Shown here: positions 53,987-63,935 of the stretch, in pieces
Numbering within the stretch: the stretch's first letter is position 1
Layout of the letters: every line of letters begins with the position of its first letter
Source: Siphonodentalium dalli
Taxonomy: Eukaryota > Mollusca > Scaphopoda > Gadilida > Siphonodentaliidae
Assembly: GCA_032622095.1 (NCBI GenBank)
Contig: CP136064.1
Location: 277,971,614 to 278,035,613, forward strand
Reading direction: 5' to 3'
DNA: 64,000 bases
Notes under the pieces: model-generated
Told to the model about the DNA's origin: nothing
The model's input: only the letters and a program-made list of their open reading frames with translations
Database searches by the model: none
Translations under genes and position numbers: made by a program

Positions 53987-54377
53987 TTAATCCTTTACCC
54001 AACAAAGCGGCCAAAAACGGCCAAATAAAGCTGCAATTATCTTGGGTCTGTCTCAATAAAACCATACAAATATGGATATCATTGGAACCGGCTCATTGAC
54101 CACATTGTGATGGTTACAGTTATGCCCTGTGCCAATGCATTCTCTTATATATGCGAGTCGACCATAGGTCGCCTCGCATATATAAGAGAATGCATTGGCC
54201 TAAAAAAAATCTTTTTTTAACACTTTTTACCATTTTTTCTTACATTCTTTAACAATTTTATAATTTTTAATGTGTTAAGCCAATGCATTCTCTTATATAT
54301 GCAAGGCGACCTATGGTCGACTCGCATATATAAGAGAATGCATTGGCACAGGGCCCTTCTGTTGGGTAAAGGGTTAA
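53987..54377. mobile_element. C1 element (391 bp)
   Basis: TTAA 53987-53990 and 54374-54377. Left 'tcctttacccaacaaagcgg', two intact hairpin cores, right 'cttctgttgggtaaagggtt'. Same orientation as the 30.7 and 40.8 kb copies. Confidence 0.93.
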
Positions 54378-54572
54378 AAAATCCCAACATCCCAAAAAGC
54401 TACCTGGGGACGTGGGGTCTGCAACCTTTATTATTATTCTATACCCCGGTAACTATATATAAAACTTGTTATAGGAAGAGATTGACCATCTATAAATTAT
54501 TACTCTCCGCACCGTGGCTCTAATTTCCTATGTAATTTCCAACATACCATAGGGTCTCATTGCACCAGCACA

Positions 54573-54758
54573 TACAGTAATGCCCTAAATAATCGACTAC
54601 TTACCCACAGCAGAAATATGGCTTGTTGCCTTTCATCGGAAAGCTCTCAGTGAGAGCTTTCTGATGAATGGCAACAAGCCATATTTCCGACTAAATCCTG
54701 AAAAGTTATCCATAATTCTGCTGTGGGTATGCAGTCGATTATTTAGGGCATTACTGTA
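54573..54758. mobile_element. MITE A copy (182 bp)
   Basis: TA on both sides. The left arm lacks 'attatgggtaa..' through 'agtcgg'. Both arms share 'acccacagcaga' / 'tctgctgtgggt' instead of the usual 'aaccacag'. Confidence 0.88.
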
Positions 54759-54947
54759 CCATCACTTCCTAAGTGACAAAGAGACCATTACCCAGGATGG
54801 AGACAAGGTGATTATCAATTACCCTCTCATATTGAGGGTTATGCATAAGGCTAAAATAAATAATTACTTGTTTAACATCCTCCCTCCACAAATATTTTTA
54901 TTTGGATAATTTTGAGGTAAACGTTATAATTGTTATTTCTCATGCCT

Positions 54948-55484
54948 TATATCCTTTTCTTGATGGGAGCTGCGCTGGTGCAACATAAAGATCATATACC
55001 AGTGCATTCTCTTATATATGAGAGGCTCCCATAGACGGGAGCTGCGCTGGTGCAACATAAAGTTCATATACCAGTGCACTCTCTTATATATGAGAGGCTC
55101 CCATAGACGGGAGCTGCGCTATTTCAACATAAAGTTCATATACCAGTGCATTCTCTTATATATGATAGGCTTCCATAGACGGGAGCTGCACTGGTGCAAC
55201 ATAAAGATCATATACCAGTGCATTCTCTTATATATGAGAGGCTCCCATAGACGGGAGCTGCGCTGGTGCAACATAAGGATCATATAACAGTGCATTCTCT
55301 TATATAAGTTAGTCTCCTTATGGGAGACTCGCATTATATAAGAGAATGTACTGATAAATATTGTTAGGCCAATCTATTCTCTTATATATGTCAGGCTCCC
55401 TATGGGGAAACTCTTAAATATAAGAGAATGCATTGGCACAGGGTTTTCGTAAAATTTCAAGAAACTCTAGTCATGGAAGGGTGA
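54948..55484. mobile_element. C2 element with an internal 72-bp amplification
   Basis: 'ccttttcttgatgggagctg' at the left, then four to five tandem 72-bp units ('gaggctcccatagacgggag', 'ctgcgctggtgcaacataaa', 'catataccagtgcattctct'), then a hairpin, 'aatattgttaggcca', a second hairpin, 'gggttttcgtaaaatttcaa' and 'gtcatggaagggtgaa'. The 72-bp unit is the C2 terminus plus half of a hairpin. Landmark spacing is 72 bp at 55021, 55093, 55165 and 55237. Confidence 0.85.
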
Positions 55485-55835
55485 AGTAACATTCTGGTGC
55501 ATATGTGCGCATATTCCCAATTAGTATGTTCATATGAATGCCAGTCGGTCTCAATAGGTATTTGCAAAATGTAAGTTGTAATTTGAACATCACCGGCAGT
55601 TGTTTAATTGAAGCTAAACAAATAAGACTGATTACTGTTTTAAAATGCTGCCATTCGAAGTGACAGGAAATAATTCTATCATTGATCGGAGTCTGTCAAA
55701 CTAATTCGACTAATAGAATTGAATCGAGTCTGACTTTTTTATTGTTACTGTATAAAATGAGTGTTCTAATTAGAGAATTGGTTAATAATTTATCATGGAA
55801 ATTCTTCGGGCTCATGCAGTCAATGCTAAACATTG

Positions 55836-55976
55836 TACAGTAATGCCCTAAATAATCGACTCTTTAATCACAGCAGAATTATGGGTAATTTTTCAGGATT
55901 TTTATTTCCGACTAAATCCTGAAAAATTACCCATAATTCGGTGGTTAAAGAGTTGATTATTTAGGGCATTACTGTA
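55836..55976. mobile_element. MITE A, short foldback (137 bp)
   Basis: TA on both sides. The centre is deleted on both arms ('tcaggatttttatttccgac'). Both arms share 'gactctttaa' / 'ttaaagagt'. Confidence 0.88.
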
Positions 55977-56000
55977 GGTAGACCTTTTGATAAGGCTTAT

Positions 56001-56269
56001 TTAACCATTCCATGACTGGAGCTTCCTGAAATTTTGCAAAAACGCTGCGCCAATGCATTCTTTTATATGGGAGTCTCTCATAGGGAGCTTCGCATATATA
56101 AGAGAATACATTGGCCTAACAATATTTACCTTGACCATGTAAGCCAGTGCATTCTATTATGATGCGAAATATGTGCTCCCTGTGGGAGACTCGCATGTAT
56201 AAGAGAATGCACTGGCACAGGATCTTAATTTTAATGCTGCACAGCACAGTCCTGTCATGAAAGGGTTCA
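56001..56269. mobile_element. C2 element (269 bp), two hairpins
   Basis: TTAACCATTCCATGACTGGA at 56001; two hairpins around 'aacaatatttaccttgacca'; right 'gtcatgaaagggttca' (TTAA decayed). Confidence 0.87.
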
Positions 56270-57136
56270 ACCCCAATAAGCATTGATTTGAGGTCCACTT
56301 TCAGGGTACTCAAATTTGTGTATCTGGGCAAGTTTGTCATAGCCTTTCTGGTGGCAAACTCCAGGCAGAGTTATCTCCCATCGCTCCGCTGAGATATCAC
56401 TGCCATAAGGACATTTGGTAAGGATTTCTTACGTGTGCTCAGTTCTTATGTTTTAGGATTAAAATTGCCTATGTCTGGCTTAGTTCATATTGTTCTTATC
56501 AATACCGAAAGAATTACCATTATTGCAAACTTTTGATGGTCAAAATAAGATAATAGCTAGGTGACTAAATATAGTTCCGACGATATATATATAAAATAGA
56601 TGTATCAGTCTGCCAAGTACCATCCTTGTGGCAGTGCTATATCGCAGTGGTAGCGTAGAGTGCGCTGCATGGAGTTTATTCTGGTTGTTGGTCACTTCTA
56701 TGTGCGTCAGAGTGATTTCCCTTTGCTGGTTTTTTCTCCACTTGTAAAACTGATGTTGTTGTATGGCGTAACAGCTGAAACAATGATAAATCCCAATTAA
56801 CCAAACCATGAGGAAGAATTTCCCTAAATGACTTACAGAAGAAAATTTTCTTCCTTGTCGTTCATGGGTCGTTCATGGGTTGTTCATGGGTCACAAGAAC
56901 TCTTGTGCTATCAAGGCCAGGGGTTCTTAAATCGGGGAAAAGAGAATTGTTATTTCAGGGCATGCGATAACATAACTTAAAGGCTTGCAGAGGTTGGAAG
57001 CAATGAAATTCAACATGTGCTATCTATCTATCTTAGCTTAGATTGTTACTGTCACGAACTCCATGATGTATTTGAGGACCATTTCGTCAAGTGAGTCAGC
57101 TTCTGGAGGCAAGATCGATTCCTCAGTTAGAAACCA
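56270..57136. other. Low-copy stretch
   Basis: An 11-bp triplet 'tcgttcatggg' at 56859-56892 is the only structure noticed. The 89-residue minus frame at 56540-56809 shows no motif. Confidence 0.35.
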
Positions 57137-57567
57137 TGCCTAAAATATATGGTGCTGGACATTTGCAGAATAAGGTCCCCAGAGGGTGAATTTAGTGATG
57201 CTATACCCTACACAGCGTGCTGGCGTAACCAAAGTCATCCTCTTAGAACCTCATTCTGCATGGCCTCATCTGCTATGGGAGACCAAGACTCAGATTTAAG
57301 TTCCCAGATGGTGATGTGCACCCATTGGGCACCTCGATTATGCATTGTGTCGTCCTCTAATTTTGGGATACTCATGTAGAGAAACTAAACTAAAAAAGAA
57401 AAGAAACTCTCTAGATAAACTAAAAAATATGTTAATTTGATAATAAAGATATACTTTCCAGAGAAGATGAGGCCAAAGCAGAATGTATCCAGAAGGCGAA
57501 TCACTAAATTCACCTTCTGGGGGACCTCATTCTGAAAATGTCCGTATTTTCAGGCCTGCATGAAACC
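57137..57567. mobile_element. MITE B, long form, diverged (about 430 bp)
   Basis: 'gctggacatttgcagaataa', hairpin with 'ctacacagcgtgctggcg', standard middle, shortened second hairpin 'ccagaaggcgaatcactaaa', right 'gaaaatgtccgtattttcag'. Confidence 0.75.
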
Positions 57568-57572
57568 TACCA

Positions 57573-57747
57573 TACACTAATGCCCTAAGTATTCGACTCC
57601 TTAAACACAGAAGAATTATGGGTAACTTTTCAGGATTTAGTCGGAAATATGGCTTGTTGCCATTCATCGGAAAGCTCTCGCCGGGAGCTTTCCGATGAAT
57701 GGCAACAAGCCATATTTCCGACTAAATGCTGAAAAGTTACCCATAAC
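57573..57747. mobile_element. MITE A, right end missing
   Basis: Left end 'tacactaatgccctaagtat', well-paired centre 'gctctcgccgggagc'. The right arm stops at 'aaaagttacccataac'. Confidence 0.85.
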
Positions 57748-58848
57748 ATGTTTGAGAAATGGACCACAGCTGTCAATCAAATAATTATTTTCAGACTCAG
57801 TTGCTTGCTGCATTGATAATTCCTTATTCATCCTATATTGTCATCTGCGCATACTTTCAGTGTAAATTTCATCTTTCCAAACAACTTTTTGTCGTCAAAC
57901 CATAATGTACATGTACCTGTTGATATTTGAGGTATTTCTTGCCATTCTACAAAGCATTTAAGGGTTATTTCTGCCAATCCCACCCCTGCCACATGCCCCC
58001 TCCACCATACCCTCTCCCATCCTGCCAACCCCCTCCTGGGCCTCCCCATGTCCCCTCCCCATGCTGATAATAAGCCTTGCATTTCATCAAGCTATATGGG
58101 TATTTTAAAATCCATCAGCAACTATTATTTAAAAGTCGTTAGTATCTATTAAATTTTTTAAATAGGAAAATAATGAGGAATTACTTTCGGAAACATTTAA
58201 ATCGATTACAAGATTTTCTGTTGTAGTTCCGAGCACGTTACTTTATTATGATAGTTGAAGTAGCCGTTCTTGCTTTATTTCAGCATGTGCTAAAATAACA
58301 CTAAATTAAAGCGGTTGTTTATTAATTAGCAGCCTTTATCTGTATAGTAGACCACAAAGGTGATTGATAAAAACAGAAAATATCCCCATTTATATGAACT
58401 TTATCAGAATTCAGATTAGATGCCTGGGCATCAAAGCCAATCAGGCAACTGATTTTTCTGTAGCCAAATGAGCTGCACAAAAAGACAGCATCAAGTTAAT
58501 TAGTCGTTAGTCGTCGTGACGACACGTTTGTTGGTTGAGATTTTTGTCTAATGGAATTAAAAGCATATATTCATGGTGATCTAAGGGGTTAATTTCTATT
58601 GATCGGGTAGATGTCGGGGAAATGAAAGGATTAGGAGGGGAGATAATGTAAAGCAAGTCATTAGGGAGAGAAATCATTGAAGGTCACTGATTTACAATGC
58701 GCTCACAATGCGTAAGAACGACATTTCAGTTTATTTTAAGAACTAACCGCCGGAGCTTTAGACTTAACATTTGTGCTGTATTCTTGTTTGATTCTTGATG
58801 ATTAATACGATGTATGAGAATGTATGAGAAAGATAGAGTTACTATATA
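57748..58848. other. Low-copy stretch
   Basis: About 1.1 kb. Pyrimidine-rich segment 57977-58065 ('ccccctccaccataccctct') and otherwise AT-rich DNA. No repeats of the window and no gene recognised. Confidence 0.4.
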
Positions 58849-59108
58849 ATATCCCTTCCATGACTGGAGCTTCCTGAAATTTTGCGAAAACTTGGGGCAA
58901 TTCATTCTCATATATATGCGAGGCTCCCTATCATATATAAGAGAATACATTGGCCTAACAATATTTACCTTGATCTTGTAAACCAGTGCATTCTCTCTTA
59001 TATATATATATTTGAGGCTCCCTATGGGAGACTCGCATATATAAAATAATGCACTGGCACAGGATCTTTAATGCTGCACCAGTGTAGCTCCCACCATGAA
59101 AGGGTTAA
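58849..59108. mobile_element. C2 element (about 260 bp), two hairpins
   Basis: Left 'tatcccttccatgactggag' (TTAA decayed), first hairpin shortened, 'aacaatatttaccttgatct', second hairpin with a TATA expansion, 'aggatctttaatgctgcacc', right 'catgaaagggttaa' (TTAA 59105-59108). Confidence 0.85.
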
Positions 59109-59168
59109 GCCGCTCATGAAAATAGACATTTGTCTCTGTCACTCATGACATCATTTTCGGTATCCACT

Positions 59169-59588
59169 CAAGTCTGAGTTTAAGTGTCCCTGTCGTTTGC
59201 AGAATGAGGTCCCCAGAGGGTGAATTTACTGACACTATCCTGCATAGTAGGCTAGCATCACTAATTTCACCCTCTGGGAACCTCATTCTACATGGCCTCA
59301 TCTGCTATGGGAGACTTAGACTCAGATTGAAGTTCCCAAATGGTGAATATTGTGATGTACACCCATTGGGAACCTCGATTATGCAACGCATTCTCTTCCA
59401 ATTTGGGGATATAGAGAAACTAAACTAAGAAGTTTCGTTAAAATTTTTATAATAAAGAAACTTTCCAGAGAAGATGAGGCCTAAGCAGAATGAGTTTACC
59501 AGAGGGTGAATTTAGTGATGCTAGCGTCACTAAATTCATCCTCTTAGACCTCATTCTGCAAATGACAGGCGCACTAAACTCAGACTTG
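59169..59588. mobile_element. MITE B, long form (420 bp)
   Basis: CAAGTCTGAGTTTAAGTGTC to its complement. Left hairpin complete; right hairpin shortened ('gatgctagcgtcac'). Flanks 'ttcggtatccact' and 'ttcagcatccact' match at 11 of 13 positions, longer than the usual 8 bp. Confidence 0.85.
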
Positions 59589-59700
59589 TTCAGCATCCAC
59601 TCAAACACCCTATATATCCTCAATATATAGATAAATTCAGGCTTGTTCAGCATCCACTCAAACACACTACATATCCTCAATATATATAGATAATTCAGGC
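59584..59700. repeat. 57-bp direct duplication next to MITE B
   Basis: 'cttgttcagcatccactcaa' followed by 'atatcctcaatatatag' and 'aattcagg' occurs twice in tandem, starting in the last bases of the B element. Confidence 0.85.
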
Positions 59701-61239
59701 TTGATTCTATATTTATTTTAATTTTTTTTAGATGTTGATATGATATGTGAATGGTTATCTATCTATCTGTCCTCCATATGATAGGTTTAGTTTCAACAGA
59801 AAAACATGAGAAAACGAGCTTGTGTTTGAATCTCATTTTTGCTTGATTTATGTACGTTTAACGATGAAGACAGTTGAGTTTTCTTGGTTTCCGGATGATA
59901 ACTCCAGTTTAACGTTTGTGACCGAATTGGCTCCAAACTCAGATAAATTTGGATCAAGTATTCATCAGATGATCTTTGCCAGATGTATTTCTTGTAATGA
60001 GTCAACGATATTCCTTCTAGCATGTGCACTTTAAATACCTTGAACCTTAATGATTGATTTAATTCACAAATAATTTTAATTACATTAGTTTAATTAAGAT
60101 GAACAGCAAAAACTCAATTCATAGAGACGAATTACTTTTAAGTCAGAAGAATCTAAAACTTGTAGAAATCAAAACTTATGTCAGATCTTAAGTTGTGAGC
60201 CATGGCACACTTCAGATTGTCTTGAGTTGGTTTTCTTCTGGAAGATAGCACCTGGAGTCTTGAGATTTAAGTGTTGTTAATTTCCAGTGCTCATCTGCAG
60301 ACCTGTAGACTGTGTGAGAAGATTCCCACAGACTTCACCCTGGCTCCCCTCACTCATTAAGGAGGTCAGAGAGTGTAAGATACTGCTTGTATGATACACA
60401 CGCCATGCATTTCGTAGTAAGTAACTCAATGTGTGCCCGCACTGCATTCCTCTTAATTAGCCCGCTAACGAAGGCTAATATTCAGCATATTTGTTTCTTA
60501 CTAATCGGATCACACCGTAATGTTATACTGTTGTTAGACTATTATTTATTGTTAGCCCATTATCACTGTCCGGTCTATTGTTTGTATAAAGGCCACACAT
60601 TCGCTCAAACATAAGAGGTTTTCTTTTGTCAGCTACAACACTATTAAAGGGAGACCTTATGCCATTTTCAATAAATTCCCAGTAAAAACAATGATCTAAT
60701 ATCGATAATATATAGAAAAATAAGTAATCTGAGTTGAAGATGTATTATGAAATGTTCAGGTTAATGGGTTATCTTAAAATCAATCTAAATAATTTGATAT
60801 AAATTTAATTTATGGCTGGAGCCATAAATTAATTTAATTTATGGCTGGAGCCATAAATTGAATTATGAATTTCCTTGTATAAGACATAATTAAATTAATT
60901 GAGGGTTAGTGGATTCAGCAATGCATGGCACACATGATCACGTAAAAAAATATGTTGATACTGGAGTTAAACTCAAGCCACTCCCTGACTAGTGACTATA
61001 CAATAACTTAAATGGGACTAGTATGCATATAATGTAACATTTATTTGATACATTTGCTTGAAAACTGTTCAAAAATTACTCGACAACTACAATTTGTATT
61101 TTCGCATTCAGACTTTCAAATAATTGAAATCTGGTTACCTTATTCTACGACTCAGAGACTATGGAAACCAACAACACATTTTTGAGTACAGTATTAAGAC
61201 ATACAATTTATACAAACAAAATTCAAATTCAAGGGTTCT
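59701..61239. other. Low-copy stretch with a duplicated small hairpin
   Basis: About 1.5 kb. At 60802-60859 'tatggctggagccata' (a 7-bp stem) occurs twice within 'aattta..taaatt' arms. No gene recognised; frames at 59822, 60387 and 61124 are motif-free. Confidence 0.4.
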
Positions 61240-61348
61240 CAATGGCTCAGCTGGTAAGGTGCATTATGCACTACGCCAAAATAAGCCGTCCAGAAAGATG
61301 TTGTTTGAACCTTGATAAGCGTGGATTTGTGAACCAAGCACAGGAAGA
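61240..61348 (+). other. tRNA-like promoter (SINE remnant)
   Basis: Box A 'TGGCTCAGCTGG' at 61243-61254 and box-B-like 'tttgaacctt' at about 61304-61313, spaced as in a tRNA gene. Arms do not form a full cloverleaf. It ends where an MITE A is inserted. Confidence 0.4.
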
Positions 61349-61501
61349 TACAGTAATGCTCTAAGTAATCGACTTCTTAACCACAGCAGAAGCCGAGAGC
61401 TTTCCGATGAATGGCAACAAGCCATATTTCCGACTAAATCCTGAAAAGTTACCCATAATTCTGTTGTGGTTAAGAAGTCGATTACTTAGAGCATTACTGT
61501 A
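61349..61501. mobile_element. MITE A copy (149 bp), left arm shortened
   Basis: TA on both sides. Left 'gctctaagtaatcgacttc' is matched by the right 'gaagtcgattacttagagc'. The left arm jumps from 'cacagcaga' to 'gagagctttccg'. Confidence 0.88.
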
Positions 61502-61519
61502 ACTTGATAAGGTGTATCT

Positions 61520-61559
61520 GGGGGGGGGGGGGGGTTTGGGGGTGGGGGGGGGGGGGGGG
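61520..61559. repeat. G-rich cluster with quadruplex potential
   Basis: G15 - TTT - G5 - T - G16. Four or more G-runs within 40 nt meet the simple G-quadruplex pattern. Confidence 0.9.
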
Positions 61560-61734
61560 CTTCAGGAGACAGCTCTTCATGATTTCTTATAAGCAGGGTA
61601 ATTCATATGAAGTCATTACCATACCACACATGCCAGATTGATGAGTGACAGGCCTTTAACTAGTTACATGTTATTTGATCCAGGGAAGCCACATTCCGCC
61701 TTACATGAAAAATAATTCATTTAGATAATAATAC

Positions 61735-62805
61735 AACATGCATTCCCATTACGGGGAACATGATATGAAAACGTCTGTCTTCAATAACTTATCTATTCCA
61801 TTATTAGGCTCAAATATTTGAAGGAAAACAGATGACAGCATGGGGGAAGTGATAATTTTACCTAATGTTCTGACTTCTGCTGACTTCTGTGGTTAAAAAG
61901 TAAATAATTTATGTATCTGTGGAAAAAATCCTTGTCAGTATAACTTTTTGTAAAATTTTCCTCTGGGATTGGTTTTATACCTTGTAAAATATCTTTTGAA
62001 GTATTATATCTGTCTTCAAACCATCTGGTAAAATAATCTATTGGCGGCATATACTACAATAGAACTTCATGGTGTTTGGACATATTATATTATTTGAAGT
62101 TCAAACCAGGACATGCATTCGCATTATGCGGAACATGATATGAAAACGTCTGTCTTGAAAAACTCATCTATCCCATTATTAGGCTCAAAGATCTGACGGA
62201 AAACAGATGACGGCACCTTGGAGGTGATAATTTTACCTAACATATGGACTTTTTGTCAATAAAAAGAATAATTTATGTATCAGTGGAAAAAATCCTGTCA
62301 ACAGGACTGTATAATTTGCTCTGTTTTCCTCAGGGATTGGCTTTTACCTTGTAAAATATCTTTTGAAATTTGTCAAACAATCTGGTAAAATAGTCTGCTG
62401 ATGGCATATACTACAATAGAAGTTCACAGTGTTTGGACGTTTTTTTTAATGAAGTACACACCAGGACATGCATTCCCATTATGTGGAACATGATATGAAA
62501 ACGTCTGCCTTGCATAACTCATCTATCCCATTATTAGTCTCAAATATTTTACAGAAAATAGATGATGGCACCGAGGAAGTGATAATTTTACCTAACTTAG
62601 GGAATTTTTGTGGATAAAAAGAATAATTTATGTAAAAAAAAACACTGACAATATGACTATATAATTTGTTCTATTTTCCTCTGGGATAGACTTATACCTT
62701 GTAAAATATTGGCTGAAATTATATGTCTGTCTTCAAACCATCTGGTAAAAACGTCTGCTGACCGCCATATGGTACAATTGAAATTCAAGGTATTTGGACA
62801 TTTGT
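61735..62805. repeat. Tandem triplication, units of about 355-375 bp
   Basis: 'acatgcattcccatta' landmarks at about 61737, 62112 and 62467, each followed by 'gaacatgatatgaaaacgtc', 'gtgataattttacctaa', 'cttgtaaaatat' and 'catatactacaatagaa'. A minus-strand frame (61862-62050 in unit 1) has partial counterparts in units 2 and 3. Confidence 0.9.
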
Positions 62806-62961
62806 TGCTATTTTTTGCAAGGGAGATTTGATTTCTCTCTGCTGTTTTATTCAGTATGTCTCACATAGAAAAATGATAATCGCTGAGTGACGTCCTTAAA
62901 AGTAAAAAGCGTGGTAGTTGAAATCGCGGAACAAATCAAACATAATAACAATGGCATAAAT

Positions 62962-63106
62962 AAAATACACCTTTTGCAGCTGAGAGTACCAAATTTTCAA
63001 CATTCTTGGTATTGTGGTCTTAACCGTTCGCCAAAAGGCTCGTGGTTAAAACCACAATTCAACTCATGGTGAAAGTTTGGTATTCTCGGCTACTATAGGT
63101 GTATTA
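62962..63106. repeat. Imperfect 145-bp inverted repeat
   Basis: Pairs 'aatacacc'/'ggtgtatt', 'gagagtaccaaa'/'tttggtattctc' and 'ttgtggtcttaacc'/'ggttaaaaccacaa' around 'gttcgccaaaaggctcgt'. No other copy in the window and no clear target duplication. It could be a MITE of another family or a hairpin-forming transcript. Confidence 0.75.
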
Positions 63107-63156
63107 TATCTGTATACATTGCATGGTCCAGCGTGGTGAGGAAAATTATTCACCTC

Positions 63157-63876
63157 TTTGCCCTGCCCTGTCCATATATAAAAGGGAGACAGCCATGTAA
63201 ATGTATTCCTGAAAGAAGTTACTTAATACAGAAAGCCATTAATAGAATCCCTCTAAAAAATTAGTGACTTCCACTTGAAGGAGCTGCTCCACTAAGGACG
63301 AGAAAATGACTTTCTATGTGAGTGCACATAGGCCAATATAAAGAAATTACCAGATTATCATCCAACTTTTTTTTAGGAAAATTGGGGCGAGCGGATTTAT
63401 ATCTAAATACTCATTGATGAGTAGTTCCCTTAGGAAATTTCAGATAACAAGTTCAACAACCGACCATAGGCCGTTTNNNNNNNNNNNNNNNNNNNNNNNN
63501 NNNNNNNNNNNNNNNNNNNNNNNNNNNNNNNNNNNNNNNNNNNNNNNNNNNNNNNNNNNNNNNNNNNNNNNNNNNNGCCCTGCCCTGTCCATATATAAAA
63601 GGGAGACAACCATGTAAATGTATTCCTGAAAGAAGTTACTTAATACAGAAAGCCATTAATAGAATCCCTCTAAAAAATTAGCGACTTCCGCTTGAAGGAG
63701 CTGCTCGACTAAGGACGAGAAATGACTTTCTATGTGAGTGCACATAGGCCAATATAAAGAAATTACTTTTTTTAGGAAAATTGGGGCGAGCGGATTTATA
63801 TCTAAATACTCAATGATGAGTAGTTCCCTTAGGAAATTTCAGATAACAAGTTCAACAACCGACCATAGGCCGTTTG
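63157..63876. repeat. Duplicated block on both sides of an assembly gap
   Basis: 63157-63476 and 63577-63876 are nearly identical ('gccctgccctgtccatatat' to 'gaccataggccgttt'). Differences are single bases and a missing 'ccagattatcatccaac' in the second copy. Confidence 0.95.
63477..63576. other. Assembly gap, exactly 100 N
   Basis: A run of 100 N. The round number suggests a placeholder of unknown size. Confidence 0.98.
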
Positions 63877-63930
63877 TTGAAGTTAATATCTGAACATTCC
63901 CCACCAATATATAAAAATCAATCAGTATTT
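63800..63930. mobile_element. D element, left portion
   Basis: 'actcaatgatgagtagttcc', 'tttcagataacaagttcaac', inverted 'gttgaagttaatatctgaac', 'attccccaccaat'. The same D start is at 63407-63476 before the gap. Confidence 0.65.
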
Positions 63931-63935
63931 GCATT

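Noticed and set aside
56630-56680. tRNA-like 'gcagtggtagcgtagagtgc'
   Set aside because: Only a weak box A resemblance; no box B at the right distance.
5396-59428. Recurring peptides containing 'MRSPEGEF' and 'NSPSGDLIL' on both strands as a small-protein family
   Set aside because: They are translations of the palindromic arms of MITE B, appear in both orientations and break with every indel.
63165-63195. Core promoter at 'ccatatataaaaggg'
   Set aside because: A good TATA-like string, but duplicated within a repeat block, without initiator or transcript evidence.
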